A stretch of 64,000 bases of DNA from Psychromicrobium lacuslunae (GTDB lineage Bacteria; Actinomycetota; Actinomycetes; Actinomycetales; Micrococcaceae), in NCBI RefSeq assembly GCF_000950575.1, contig NZ_CP011005.1, positions 1,922,001 through 1,986,000 of the forward strand. Reading direction: 5' to 3'. The notes beneath the pieces are model-generated. The model was given only the letters and a program-made list of their open reading frames with translations, did not search any database and was not told the origin of the DNA. Positions 44,472 through 55,158 of this stretch are shown here, in pieces; positions within the stretch are counted from its first letter, which is position 1, and the number at the start of each line of letters is the position of its first letter. The position numbers and the translations under genes were made by a program.

Positions 44472-46311
44472 GGATCTCTCAAGTCCCAGCCCGACCGCAC
44501 AACTCGATTCGATTGACGACGTCGACCGCGTCAATGTTGAGGCTGCGCCACGACAGGATTCGGCCAGCCTGGGCGAGGCCAAACTGCCGATCTCCAATCA
44601 GAAACAGGTTCGCGCGGAGGCCACCCGGCTACTCAAACAGCATCGCGGCGCGCTCATCAAAATGGTCAGCCTGTTCGTGTTGGCAGCCATCGCGGGCCTG
44701 GCTGGCCCGGCTTTGCTGCGAATTCTGATCGACGAAATTAGCGCGGGCAGCACGATGGAACACGTCCTGCTGATCGGGTTTCTTTTACTGATCTTCGTGT
44801 TGCTACAAGCCGTGCTTCAGCGTTTCGCGGTGACCGCCAGTATGATCCAGGGCGAGAAAGTCTTCGCGCAGTTGCGCGAGGAATTCATGGATCAGGTGAC
44901 CTCGTTGCCGCTTTCCACGGTGGAGAAGGCCGGCACCGGGGACTTAGTTTCGCGCACCACCAATGATGTGGAAGCGGTCTCCTTTGCGGTGCGCTTTGCA
45001 GTGCCGCAAATCCTGGTTGGCGCGGTCACCCTTTTGCTCACCGTGGTGGCGGCGGTAGTGATTTCACCGATCACCGCAATCTCACTACTCGCCGGACTGC
45101 CGCTGCTGATCCCCATCACGCGCTGGTATTTGAAGAGGTCCGCTGATGGTTACGCCAAGGAGCGCGAAGCCTACTCGGTGATCAATGGTGCGATTTCGGA
45201 AAGCATCGAGGGCGCGCAGACGGTTGATGCGCTGAGTCTCGGTGAGCAGCGGCGAAAGAAAATCGACGGCGGGTTGAGCGGTGCCTTCGGCGCCGAGCGC
45301 TACACGCTCTGGCTGCGCAGCTGGTTGTTTCCGATCACCGAATTCGCCTTCTGGTTGCCGGTTGCTGTGGTGCTGCTCTGGGGCGGCTGGCTGGCCGCTC
45401 AGGGCATTGTCACTGCCGGTGTGGTTGCCGCTGTGGCGCTCTATGCGGTGCAAATGGTCGAACCAGTGAACACGCTCATCATGTGGCTCGATGAGTTGCA
45501 GGTCGGCGCCGCCTCGTTGGCCCGAATTACCGGCATTAAGGAAGTGCCGCCGGATCGCCAGACCACCGAGGCCGTGCCGGAGAACGACGATATTGTGGTC
45601 TCCGCCGCGCACTATGCTTACCGCCCCGGGCACAATGTGCTGCATGGCGTCGATCTGGTGCTACGCCGGGGTGAACGATTGGCCGTGGTGGGTCCATCCG
45701 GAGCTGGTAAGTCAACGCTGGGCCGGTTGATTGCCGGTATTCATCCGCCCAGCCACGGCAGCGTGACGGTCGGCGGGGTGCCGCTGGTGGATCGTCCGCT
45801 GGATCAGCTGCGCACCGAAGTCGTACTGGTCACCCAGGAACACCACGTTTTCGTCGGCTCGGTGACTGACAATGTGCGGCTCGGCCGGGCAACCGCCAGC
45901 CTCGCCGAGATCGAAGCAGCTTTGGCCGACGTTGGGGCGCTCGACTGGGCCCGCGCTTTGCCGGAAGGGCTGGAGACCGAAGTTGGCTCCGGCGCTTTTG
46001 CACTCACCCCTGCACAGGCCCAGGAAATCGCCTTGGCCCGCCTAGTGCTTGCCGACCCACATACCCTGGTATTGGATGAGGCCACCTCGCTGATCGACCC
46101 GCAGGCAGCCCGTGACCTGGAACGCTCGCTCAACGCAGTGCTCACTGGGCGCACCGTGGTAGCCATTGCACACCGGCTACATACCGCACATGACGCGGAT
46201 CGTGTCGCGGTAGTGGAGGCAGGTCGGATCACCGAACTGGGTTCACACGATGAGCTACTGGCTTTGGACGGCTCCTACGCCGCGCTGTGGAACTCCTGGC
46301 GGACTGAGTAA
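44464..46311 (+). CDS. ABC exporter half-transporter with intact ATP site
   Basis: This 615-residue partner has an acidic N-terminal extension, six helices (about 65–330) and an ATPase domain with Walker A VGPSGAGKST and Walker B LVLDEATSLID. Its signature is degenerate (FALTPAQAQEIALARL instead of LSGGQ). Together with the preceding protein it would form a heterodimeric exporter with one working and one non-hydrolytic ATP site, as in TM287/288-type transporters. The substrate cannot be read. A hairpin terminator follows. Confidence 0.9.
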   Translation: MNEDLSSPSPTAQLDSIDDVDRVNVEAAPRQDSASLGEAKLPISNQKQVRAEATRLLKQHRGALIKMVSLFVLAAIAGLAGPALLRILIDEISAGSTMEHVLLIGFLLLIFVLLQAVLQRFAVTASMIQGEKVFAQLREEFMDQVTSLPLSTVEKAGTGDLVSRTTNDVEAVSFAVRFAVPQILVGAVTLLLTVVAAVVISPITAISLLAGLPLLIPITRWYLKRSADGYAKEREAYSVINGAISESIEGAQTVDALSLGEQRRKKIDGGLSGAFGAERYTLWLRSWLFPITEFAFWLPVAVVLLWGGWLAAQGIVTAGVVAAVALYAVQMVEPVNTLIMWLDELQVGAASLARITGIKEVPPDRQTTEAVPENDDIVVSAAHYAYRPGHNVLHGVDLVLRRGERLAVVGPSGAGKSTLGRLIAGIHPPSHGSVTVGGVPLVDRPLDQLRTEVVLVTQEHHVFVGSVTDNVRLGRATASLAEIEAALADVGALDWARALPEGLETEVGSGAFALTPAQAQEIALARLVLADPHTLVLDEATSLIDPQAARDLERSLNAVLTGRTVVAIAHRLHTAHDADRVAVVEAGRITELGSHDELLALDGSYAALWNSWRTE

Positions 46312-46315
46312 CCGG

Positions 46316-46344
46316 CTGGATGGCCCTGAGGAGGGGCCGTCCAG
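46316..46344. terminator. Hairpin between the ABC exporter operon and azlD
   Basis: CTGGATGGCCC (46316–46326) pairs with GGGCCGTCCAG (46334–46344), with one G–T, across a seven-base loop. It lies five bases after the exporter stop and could serve both convergent units. Confidence 0.6.
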
Positions 46345-46367
46345 GGCGAGCGCTGAAGGGCTGCGGT

Positions 46368-46685
46368 TCAGGGCACGCCCAGCAGTCTCAAAGCTGCGGC
46401 GGTCAGGGCAGCGGCCAACACCACTAAAACGAAGGGCGCCTTCCGCCAGGCCAGCACACCCGCCACTAGCACTCCGGCAGGGCGGGCAAAGCCAGCAAAG
46501 CCGTGCCCCTCGATGAAGGCACTGGTGAGCACTAGGCCGCCGAACAGCGCCACCACGGCAACCGTCATCAGGCGCTCAACTCGAGCGGAGAGCTTGATTC
46601 GCTGGCGCAGTGCCACACCACCAAAACGAAAAGCAAAGGTAGCGATCGCTAGCACCGCGGTAGCCGCTAATAACACCAGGCTCAT
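46368..46685 (-). CDS. azlD: Branched-chain amino acid exporter small subunit AzlD
   Basis: This 105-residue membrane protein has three to four helices and the AzlD pattern ALRQRIKLSARVERLMTVAVVALFGGLVLTSAF. It works with AzlC to export branched-chain amino acids and related compounds such as methionine or azaleucine. It starts in an ATGA overlap with azlC. Confidence 0.88.
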   Translation of the reverse strand: MSLVLLAATAVLAIATFAFRFGGVALRQRIKLSARVERLMTVAVVALFGGLVLTSAFIEGHGFAGFARPAGVLVAGVLAWRKAPFVLVVLAAALTAAALRLLGVP

Positions 46686-47407
46686 TGCACTGCCTCCTTG
46701 CCTTCGGTCTGAGCTTTCTGGGGCCAGGCGGCGAGCATGCCGAGCAGGCCGAGTAGCACCGGTACGCCGGCGGGTAGTAACGGTGCGCTCAGTACCGCAA
46801 TGAGACCGCCGAGCAGTGCAGCCCGCAGCAGCGCGGCGTCCTTGAGTGAAGGCAGCAGCAAGGCTAGGAGTACCGCGGGGAAGGCAGCATCGAGGCCAAA
46901 AACCGCTGTATCAGTGATGAACCCGCCAGCATAAGACCCCAGCAGCGTACCCAGATTCCAGCACAGGAAAAGCCCGATCCCACAGGTCCAATAGGCCACC
47001 CGGCGCTCGGTCAAGGTTTTCTGCGCGATGCTGAACGCTACTGTCTCATCGACCATCAGAAAAGCGCCCCAGAGTTTATGCGTCATCTTCTGGCCCAGCA
47101 CGTCGGCCACCGCGAATCCCAAGGGTACATGTCGCAGATTGACCAGCACTCCCGCTAAAACCGCGGCAAAGGGATTTCCGCCTGAGGCCACTAAGGCAAT
47201 GAAAATGAACTGCGAGGCGCCAGCGAAGACCAGCACCGAAAGCAGCATCGGCAACCAGAAGGGCAGTCCCGAACTCACCGCAATCGCGCCGAAGGAAGCG
47301 CCGACCAAACCGTCTGCTAGGCAGACCAGGGCGATGTCTCGCACTAGCCGACGATGCTCTTGATAGCCCCGGCGGATCAACCGCCAGGTTCGCTTTATCG
47401 AACGCAT
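46682..47407 (-). CDS. azlC: Branched-chain amino acid exporter large subunit AzlC
   Basis: This 241-residue membrane protein has the AzlC features DGLVGASFGAIAVSSGLPFWLPMLLSVLVFAGASQFIFIAL and LRHVPLGFAVADVL. It is the main subunit of the AzlCD exporter. It is divergent from an XRE-cupin gene; such regulators often control azlCD. Confidence 0.92.
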   Translation of the reverse strand: MRSIKRTWRLIRRGYQEHRRLVRDIALVCLADGLVGASFGAIAVSSGLPFWLPMLLSVLVFAGASQFIFIALVASGGNPFAAVLAGVLVNLRHVPLGFAVADVLGQKMTHKLWGAFLMVDETVAFSIAQKTLTERRVAYWTCGIGLFLCWNLGTLLGSYAGGFITDTAVFGLDAAFPAVLLALLLPSLKDAALLRAALLGGLIAVLSAPLLPAGVPVLLGLLGMLAAWPQKAQTEGKEAVQ

Positions 47408-47414
47408 GTCTAAT

Positions 47415-47463
47415 ATAGTGGATTAAATGAGGCTGTTCGTCAAATAGAACAAGCGTCCACTAT
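47415..47463. promoter_or_regulatory. Nested inverted repeats between azlC and the XRE-cupin gene
   Basis: The outer dyad ATAGTGGA (47415–47422)/TCCACTAT (47456–47463) encloses the inner dyad TGTTC (47434–47438)/GAACA (47447–47451). The whole shared promoter is only 73 bases, so these are the best operator candidates for the XRE protein. Confidence 0.45.
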
Positions 47464-47480
47464 TTCGAACGGGAGCTGTT

Positions 47481-48041
47481 GTGGAATCTCCGAGCGCCGC
47501 ACTTTTGCTGACGATTGCGAATAACTTACAGCGCGAACGGCAGCGGGTGGGCATCTCGCTTACCGAGCTCGCCCGCCGGGCGAAAATTTCGAAGTCGACC
47601 CTATCCCAGTTGGAAGCCGCGCAGGGCAACCCGAGTGTTGAGACGCTGTGGGCTCTCAGTGTTGCCCTCGATGTCACCTTCGCGGACCTCGTCGACTCGG
47701 CGAAGCCTTCGATTCGGCTCATCCGGGCTGGCCAAGGTCCGGTGGTGGGTTCGGAGAAGGTCGACTATATTGCCACCTTGCTGTCTTCGAGTCCACCACG
47801 GGTTCGACGGGACATTTATCAGCTCGTCATGCAACCCGGAAGCGATCGTCATTCTGAGCCGCATAATCCAGGGGTGATGGAGCATGTGGTGCTGAGCACC
47901 GGTCGGGCTCTGATCGGATTGGCAGAAAACCCGGTGGAGCTCTTGCCGGGCGACTACCTCAGTTATCCCGGCGATCTACCGCATATCTTCAGCGCTCTTG
48001 AACCAGACACTCGAGCGGTCCTAGTCTCAGAACAACCCTAG
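47481..48041 (+). CDS. XRE family regulator with C-terminal cupin domain
   Basis: This 186-residue protein has an N-terminal Cro/CI helix-turn-helix (LQRERQRVGISLTELARRAKISKSTLSQLEAAQGNPSVETLWALS) and a cupin sensor (RHSEPHNPGVMEHVVLSTGRALIG, GDYLSYPGDLPHIFSALE). The cupin probably binds an amino acid or a metal. It starts with GTG after GGGAG and is divergent from azlCD, its likely target. Confidence 0.9.
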   Translation: MESPSAALLLTIANNLQRERQRVGISLTELARRAKISKSTLSQLEAAQGNPSVETLWALSVALDVTFADLVDSAKPSIRLIRAGQGPVVGSEKVDYIATLLSSSPPRVRRDIYQLVMQPGSDRHSEPHNPGVMEHVVLSTGRALIGLAENPVELLPGDYLSYPGDLPHIFSALEPDTRAVLVSEQP

Positions 48042-48111
48042 TTTTACGCTGCGCCTTGCAGCTAAGCAAAACTGAGCTGACCTGAGCTGACTGGACTATT
48101 AGGAGTGCACC

Positions 48112-48516
48112 ATGCAGAGACCTCGATTGCAACTGACCTCGGTGACCATCGGCAGCTCTCAGCCGCGAGAGCTCGCCCAGTTTTACGCAAAGCTGCTCGG
48201 TTGGCCGATTGCGGTGCTGGAGCCAGCCCGAGCCGGTGAGCCGGCGGCAGCTGGCTGGGCCCAGCTCAGGCCAGCGGATGGCGAGACCGGGCCGACTATC
48301 AATATTGAATACGAGCGGGCCTTTCAGCGCCCGGTTTGGCCGGCCGTCGAGGGCGCGCAGCTCGCCTCTCAGCACCTCGACATTTGGGTTGACGATCTCG
48401 ACGAAGCCGCCGACTGGGCAGTTCAGGCAGGTGCCGAACTGGCAGCAGTACAACCACAGCCGGACGTCAGAGTGCTGCTTGACCCAGACGGCCATCCGTT
48501 CTGCCTTTTTCTCTGA
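48112..48516 (+). CDS. VOC family protein
   Basis: This 134-residue vicinal-oxygen-chelate-fold protein has LTSVTIGSSQPRELAQFYAKLLGW, HLDIWVDDLDEAADW and VRVLLDPDGHPFCLFL. These match the glyoxalase-like antibiotic-biosynthesis/resistance subgroup. Metal ligands are not complete in the usual positions. It follows the XRE-cupin gene by 70 bases. Confidence 0.83.
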   Translation: MQRPRLQLTSVTIGSSQPRELAQFYAKLLGWPIAVLEPARAGEPAAAGWAQLRPADGETGPTINIEYERAFQRPVWPAVEGAQLASQHLDIWVDDLDEAADWAVQAGAELAAVQPQPDVRVLLDPDGHPFCLFL

Positions 48517-48590
48517 GCAACAGCCTGCGCTGGACACCGCCAGAGGCTGGCCGCCCCCGGCCGTGCGGCTCCTGCCGGTGGACTCCCCTT

Positions 48591-49088
48591 TTAGTGTTCG
48601 GAGAAAACCGGCGTCGAGTTAATCAGTTCGGCGATGACTTCCGGGTCATGTGCCCGGCGCAGCGATTCCCTAAAGTTCTCTTTGGAAAGCGCACGAGCCA
48701 GTACCGCCAAAACCGAGAGGTGCTGCGAAAACGAAGCGGCCGGCGTCGCGACCAACAAAACTACATTGGCCGGGCCATCGCTCGCGCCAAAATCCAGAGC
48801 ATGCCCGTATTTGGTGATACCGACCGCCACCGTGGTCTGCTGGACGAACTCGCTACGCGCATGAGGCAGCCCAATGCCGCCGGGCAGCCCAGTGGCCAAT
48901 TGATGCTCACGCGAATACACCTGCTCCAGAAAAGCATCCAAATCAGAGACCCGACCGGCCTCTTGCATCCGAGCGGCAAGCTGAGCCGAAGCGTCCTCCC
49001 GAGAATCAGCTTGCATCTCCAGAATCACCAGTTCCGGGGTAGTCAGCTGGGCGTCGTAGCGCTGCCATTCGTCGTCATACTCAACCAT
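48591..49088 (-). CDS. PTS EIIA protein, fructose/mannitol type
   Basis: This 165-residue protein has the EIIA(Fru) fold. The phospho-accepting His lies in GIGLPHARSEFV, followed by VAVGITKYGHALDFGA and VVLLVATP. No IIB or IIC gene is nearby, so it acts as a donor to another transporter or as a regulator. Its ATG shares one base with the glpD stop (TAATG), so it is co-translated with glycerol-3-phosphate dehydrogenase. Confidence 0.87.
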   Translation of the reverse strand: MVEYDDEWQRYDAQLTTPELVILEMQADSREDASAQLAARMQEAGRVSDLDAFLEQVYSREHQLATGLPGGIGLPHARSEFVQQTTVAVGITKYGHALDFGASDGPANVVLLVATPAASFSQHLSVLAVLARALSKENFRESLRRAHDPEVIAELINSTPVFSEH

Positions 49089-50935
49089 TAGCGCCCCGTC
49101 GAGCCGGCAGAACTGGCAGAACTGGCAGCGCCGTCAGCGCCGTCAGAGATGTCTTCAACGGTGAGCCGGACCGCGTCGGCGGAAGCATCGTCCGGCTGTT
49201 CCTGGCTGAGCCGCTCGGCTTCCACCCTGGCCAGGTAATGCTTGACCTCGTTATCCTGCTTTGCCTTGTTCCAGCCCAGCAACGGGGCCATTAGCTCGCC
49301 CACCACAGGGGCTGCTGCCACACCACGGTCCCAGGATTCGATTGAAATCCGGGTGCGCCGGGTCAAAACATCGTTGACGTGCAGCGCACCTTCGTGGCTG
49401 ACCGCATAGACGACTTCAGCCCGCAGGTAGTCGTCAGCACCGGGCAAGGGCTCGGCCAGGGAAGGATCAGCGGCGACCAGTTTCAGTAATTCTGAGGTCA
49501 TCGAACCATAGCGGCCCAGCAGGTGCTCCATCCGGGCCACATGCACTCCGCTCTCCTCAGCGGTGCGGTTACGACGGTTCCAGGCGGCCTTGTAGCCGAC
49601 CGCGCCGAGCAGCGGGATGGTCTCGGTGCAACTCTCCGGCACCCGCTCGTCGAGCGCCCTGGTCGCCTCGTCCACGGCGTCCTTGGCCATCACCCGATAA
49701 GTGGTGTACTTCCCACCGGCCACCACAACCAAGCCGGGCACCGGATGGGCCACCACGTGCTCACGGGAGAGCTTTGCGGTCGAGTCATTCTCCCCCGCCA
49801 GCAAAGGACGTAAACCGGCGTAAACGCCTTCCACATCTTCGCGGGTGAGCGGCCGCTTCAAGACCTTATTCACATGTTCAAGTACGTAGTCGATATCAGC
49901 TGCGGAGGCCGCAGGATGCGCCTTATCGAGTTTCCAGTCGGTGTCGGTGGTGCCAATAATCCAGTGCCTGCCCCAGGGAATCACAAAGAGCACCGACTTC
50001 TCGGTCCGCAGGATCAGCCCGACCGTCGATTGGAAGCGGTCTCGCGGCACCACTAAGTGAATGCCCTTCGAGGCGCGTACCTTCAGTTGGCCACGATCGG
50101 TCACCATCGCCTGAGTTTCGTCGGTCCAGACCCCGGTGGCATTCACCACTTGTTTGGCCCGGATATCGAATTCGCTGCCATCCAGCTGGTTGCGTACCCT
50201 GGCGCCAACCACCCGCTCGCCTTCGCGCAGGAAGTTCACCACCTTCACTCCGTTAGCCGCATAGGCGCCATAGGAGACAGCGGTACGCACCACGTCGGTG
50301 ACCAGCCGGGCATCGTCAACCTGAGCGTCGTAGTAGCGGATCGAACCGATCATCGCATCGTCTTTGAGGCTAGGCGCTGCACGCAGGGTGCCCCGTTTGC
50401 TCAGGTGTTTATGGAAGGGCACACCACGCGAGTTCCCGCTGGTCAGGCCAAGGGTGTCGTAAAGCATAATACCAGCGCCAACGTAGGGACGTTCCACGAA
50501 GCGCTTGGTCAGTGGGTAGAGGAACGGCACCGGCCGCACCAGATGCGGGGCGATCCGCTGAATCAGTAAGCCGCGCTCTTGCAGTGCCTCCTGAACCAGC
50601 GCGAAATCGAGCATCTCCAGGTAACGCAGACCGCCATGGATGAGCTTCGAGGAACGGCTCGAGGTGCCCGAGGCCCAGTCATTCATTTCAACAATGCCGA
50701 CCTTAAGTCCGCGAGTGACTGCGTCGAGGGCCGAACCGGCCCCAACCACACCGCCCCCGACGATCAAAACGTCAAGTTCTTCGCCTGGCTGGGTGGTGGC
50801 GGCTAAGGCTTCAAGGGATTTCACCCGGAATTCCGGGCTCAGCTGACCTGCCACTTCAGCGTGCTCTGCTGCTGCCGAGCTAGCGGACCCAGCTGCGGGT
50901 TTTGCTGCTACGTTTCGGGTTCGTGGTGTTGGCAC
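49088..50935 (-). CDS. glpD: Glycerol-3-phosphate dehydrogenase/oxidase GlpD
   Basis: This FAD enzyme oxidises glycerol-3-phosphate to dihydroxyacetone phosphate at the membrane. The 615-residue protein has the FAD-binding start DVLIVGGGVVGAGSALDAVTRGL, then SSRSSKLIHGGLRYLE (the GlpD signature), KGIHLVVPRDRF and GGKYTTYRVMAKDAVDEA. The first 50 residues and the last 40 are low-complexity extensions. It is upstream of and overlaps the PTS EIIA gene, which suggests PTS control of glycerol use. Confidence 0.94.
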   Translation of the reverse strand: MPTPRTRNVAAKPAAGSASSAAAEHAEVAGQLSPEFRVKSLEALAATTQPGEELDVLIVGGGVVGAGSALDAVTRGLKVGIVEMNDWASGTSSRSSKLIHGGLRYLEMLDFALVQEALQERGLLIQRIAPHLVRPVPFLYPLTKRFVERPYVGAGIMLYDTLGLTSGNSRGVPFHKHLSKRGTLRAAPSLKDDAMIGSIRYYDAQVDDARLVTDVVRTAVSYGAYAANGVKVVNFLREGERVVGARVRNQLDGSEFDIRAKQVVNATGVWTDETQAMVTDRGQLKVRASKGIHLVVPRDRFQSTVGLILRTEKSVLFVIPWGRHWIIGTTDTDWKLDKAHPAASAADIDYVLEHVNKVLKRPLTREDVEGVYAGLRPLLAGENDSTAKLSREHVVAHPVPGLVVVAGGKYTTYRVMAKDAVDEATRALDERVPESCTETIPLLGAVGYKAAWNRRNRTAEESGVHVARMEHLLGRYGSMTSELLKLVAADPSLAEPLPGADDYLRAEVVYAVSHEGALHVNDVLTRRTRISIESWDRGVAAAPVVGELMAPLLGWNKAKQDNEVKHYLARVEAERLSQEQPDDASADAVRLTVEDISDGADGAASSASSAGSTGR

Positions 50936-51004
50936 GGAAGCCTCCTCAAGATTGCCGATGATTCAACAATAGTTCCTCGCTCGCTAGAGCGATATGGAGC
51001 CCGC

Positions 51005-52132
51005 TCAGTACGGTGAAACAACCACCTCAACGCGCTGGAACTCTTTCAGATCTGAATACCCCGTAGTGGCCATCGAGCGACGCAGCGCACCCATTAGGTT
51101 TGAGGTCCCGTTCGCATGATGTGCCGGACCAAAAAGCACCTCTTGCAGCGGTCCGACTGTTTCCACTTCAACCCGATCACCGCGAGGCAGTTCCGAATGA
51201 TGCGACTCAGCACCCCAGTGCCAGCCCTTGCCGGGTGCTTCTTCGGCGCGCGCCAGGGCGGTGCCGAGCATTACCGCGTCAGCGCCCATCGCGATGGCCT
51301 TAATGATGTCGCCACTGGTGCCCATCCCGCCATCGGCAATCACATGCACATAGCGCCCGCCGGATTCGTCCATGTAATCCCGGCGCGCGGTAGCCACATC
51401 GGAAATCGCGCTCGCCATCGGCGAGTGGATGCCTAGCGCACGCCTAGTGGTCGAACTAGCACCGCCACCGAAGCCGACCAGCACACCGGCTGCTCCGGTA
51501 CGCATCAGATGCAGAGCCGGGGTATAACCGGCGGCGCCGCCCACAATCACCGGGACATCGAGTTCGTAAATGAACTGCTTGAGGTTAAGCGGTTCGCGAT
51601 CCTTGGAGACATGCTCGGCGGAGACAGTGGTGCCGCGTATCACGAAGATATCGACGCCAGCAGCGAGTACCGTCTTATAGAACTCCTGAGTGCGCTGCGG
51701 TGTCAGCGCACCGGCGACTGTCACCCCGGCGGCTCGGATTTCGGCAAGCCTGGAGGTAATCAGCTCGGCCTGCACCGGGGCCTGATAGAGCTCCTGCAGG
51801 CGGCGGGTCGCGGCAGGGCTCTCTGCGGTGCCACTCAGCTCGGCGATCTCCTTGAGCACCGCCTCCGGATCCTCGTAGCGAGTCCACAGACCCTCGAGAT
51901 CGAGTACGCCGAGGCCGCCAAGCTGACCGAGCGCGATCGCGGTGGCCGGAGAAGTAACCGAATCCATCGGTGCGCCGAGCACCGGGGTGTCGAACTGGTA
52001 AGCGTCAATCTGCCAGGAGATCGAGACCGCCTCTGGGTCACGGGTCCTTCTGGAGGGCACGATAGCTATCTCATCGAGGGAGTACGCTCGGCGTCCTCGT
52101 TTACCACGGCCAATCTCAATCTCGTAAGTCAC
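51005..52132 (-). CDS. guaB3: GuaB3 family IMP dehydrogenase-related protein
   Basis: This 375-residue TIM-barrel protein of the GuaB3 group lacks the CBS domain pair of true IMP dehydrogenase. The loop that carries the catalytic Cys in GuaB (GSICTTR) reads GGGASSTTRRALG here, so the nucleophile is missing. Other parts (DGGMGTSGDIIKAIAMGADAVMLGTALA) are well kept. Its reaction is not settled. It lies just downstream of guaB, an arrangement common in actinobacteria. Confidence 0.92.
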   Translation of the reverse strand: MTYEIEIGRGKRGRRAYSLDEIAIVPSRRTRDPEAVSISWQIDAYQFDTPVLGAPMDSVTSPATAIALGQLGGLGVLDLEGLWTRYEDPEAVLKEIAELSGTAESPAATRRLQELYQAPVQAELITSRLAEIRAAGVTVAGALTPQRTQEFYKTVLAAGVDIFVIRGTTVSAEHVSKDREPLNLKQFIYELDVPVIVGGAAGYTPALHLMRTGAAGVLVGFGGGASSTTRRALGIHSPMASAISDVATARRDYMDESGGRYVHVIADGGMGTSGDIIKAIAMGADAVMLGTALARAEEAPGKGWHWGAESHHSELPRGDRVEVETVGPLQEVLFGPAHHANGTSNLMGALRRSMATTGYSDLKEFQRVEVVVSPY

Positions 52133-52243
52133 CCGTCCAGCTTAGCTGGTCCTTTGCTCGGCGCGTTCGCGCCCGCTAACACTGCGCTGCACATTATCTG
52201 CTGGCAGCAGGCGCACCGAGTGAGACGAGAGCCAAGGTGTCTT

Positions 52244-53767
<1,524 letters not shown>

Positions 53768-54084
53768 CTAATGCTGGTATCGGCCTATTACGGGTAAGGG
53801 ATATTTGCCTGCAACCGATGACCGGCGCGTGATTACGGGCCCGGCCTGTGCTTAGTACCAGTCTAAACGACGGCGGGGCCTGCTCTATTCCGCTGATCCC
53901 CGCCCATCCCCGTACTCGTCTTCCCGGTGGTCCCGCTGAGCGTTATCAGAGTTAAGGATGTTCGCTGCATTACTAAACCCGGGTAACTTCTGCGTTATTC
54001 GATGGGATAGCCGGGAAGGACGCAGGGCGAACTGGCCGCTTGGACTGAGCTGGGATGTGCGGCTGAGGTGGGTAAGGTGATGCC
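53768..54084. other. Gene-free divergent promoter region of guaB and the DUF389 gene
   Basis: About 317 bases separate the two divergent genes. A 68-codon minus-strand frame crosses it but lacks protein character and has no ribosome-binding site. No known riboswitch or clear palindrome was recognised. Confidence 0.45.
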
Positions 54085-55134
54085 ATGACATTGCAGGTTC
54101 GCGTGGTTAGCCCGGCTGAGCTCACCGACACCGTTATTGAATTGGCGCAGACGCAGCTCGGAACTGCCGAGGTCGCTGTTTTCAAAGCAGCTTCGATGCT
54201 ACCCCCGGGTGATGTGGTGACGATTCAGGTGGTTCGCGAAGCAGCCGGTGAACTAATCGAGAATCTCAACGCTTTAGAGCTCGGGCAAGATGGTTCGATC
54301 ACCGTTAGCGCACCCGATCTGGTGCTCTCCGAGCGAGCTAAAGCGGCTGAGGAAGCGGCGCCCGGTGAAGGCGCGGATGCGGTGATCTGGGACGAAGTCG
54401 CCGCCAGCACCAACGAGGATGCCAAGCTCTCCTGGAGTTTCCTCGCATTTTTGGTGATCGCCACTCAACTCGCCGGCATTGGCATTGTCACCAATTCCAC
54501 TATCGCCATCGTTGGAGCCATGGTGGTCGGCCCGGAGTTCGGCCCGCTGGCCGGGCTGGCGCTCGCTCTGGTAGATCGGCGCTGGGGCCTGGCTCGTCGC
54601 GCCGCCCTGGCCCTGCTAGTTGGTTTCCCGGTGGCGATGGCTGTCTGCGCCTTAGCCACCTGGGTTTCGGTGCCGCTCGGCTTAGTGCCTGCCGATCTGC
54701 TCTCGCACGGCGACCCAGCCACCGAGTTCATCTATCACCCCGGACCTTATTCCTTCATTGTCGCGGTGCTGGCCGGGGCCGCCGGCATGCTGTCACTGAT
54801 CGGACGCAAGTCAGCGGTGCTGGTCGGGGTGTTTATCTCAGTGACAACGGTGCCCGCGGCTGGTTTCGTCGCGGTCGCCCTGGTGCTTGGTGAACCCGCT
54901 AAGGCCGGGGCCTCAGCGCTTCAATTACTGCTCAACCTGCTCGGCATCGTGGTCTCAGCGGTCGCCGTGCTCATCATTTATCGATTCATCAGAGCCCGCA
55001 AACCGCAGCCGCTCAGCCTCGCCGAGAGCAAGCGCCAGCGCCATAATCCCTACCTCCGGAACGCTTCGGCATCGGCCAAATTACAGGCAAATGAAAAAGC
55101 GAACAACACCGGCCAGCGGGGCAGCAATCACTAG
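54085..55134 (+). CDS. DUF389 (TIGR00341-type) membrane protein
   Basis: This 349-residue protein has a soluble N-terminal ferredoxin-like domain (1–110) and a membrane domain with six or so helices. The family signature is VIATQLAGIGIVTNSTIAIVGAMVVGPEFGPLAGLALALVDRR, with SVTTVPAAGFVAVALVLGE later. The function of the family is not established. The C-terminus is polar and basic. It is monocistronic and convergent with the acyltransferase gene. Confidence 0.9.
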   Translation: MTLQVRVVSPAELTDTVIELAQTQLGTAEVAVFKAASMLPPGDVVTIQVVREAAGELIENLNALELGQDGSITVSAPDLVLSERAKAAEEAAPGEGADAVIWDEVAASTNEDAKLSWSFLAFLVIATQLAGIGIVTNSTIAIVGAMVVGPEFGPLAGLALALVDRRWGLARRAALALLVGFPVAMAVCALATWVSVPLGLVPADLLSHGDPATEFIYHPGPYSFIVAVLAGAAGMLSLIGRKSAVLVGVFISVTTVPAAGFVAVALVLGEPAKAGASALQLLLNLLGIVVSAVAVLIIYRFIRARKPQPLSLAESKRQRHNPYLRNASASAKLQANEKANNTGQRGSNH

Positions 55135-55158
55135 CGACCGATCGCTAAGTACCAACCG

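Noticed and set aside
53885-54091. 68-codon minus-strand frame between guaB and the DUF389 gene
   Set aside because: It has no ribosome-binding site or recognisable pattern and overlaps the promoter region and start of the DUF389 gene.
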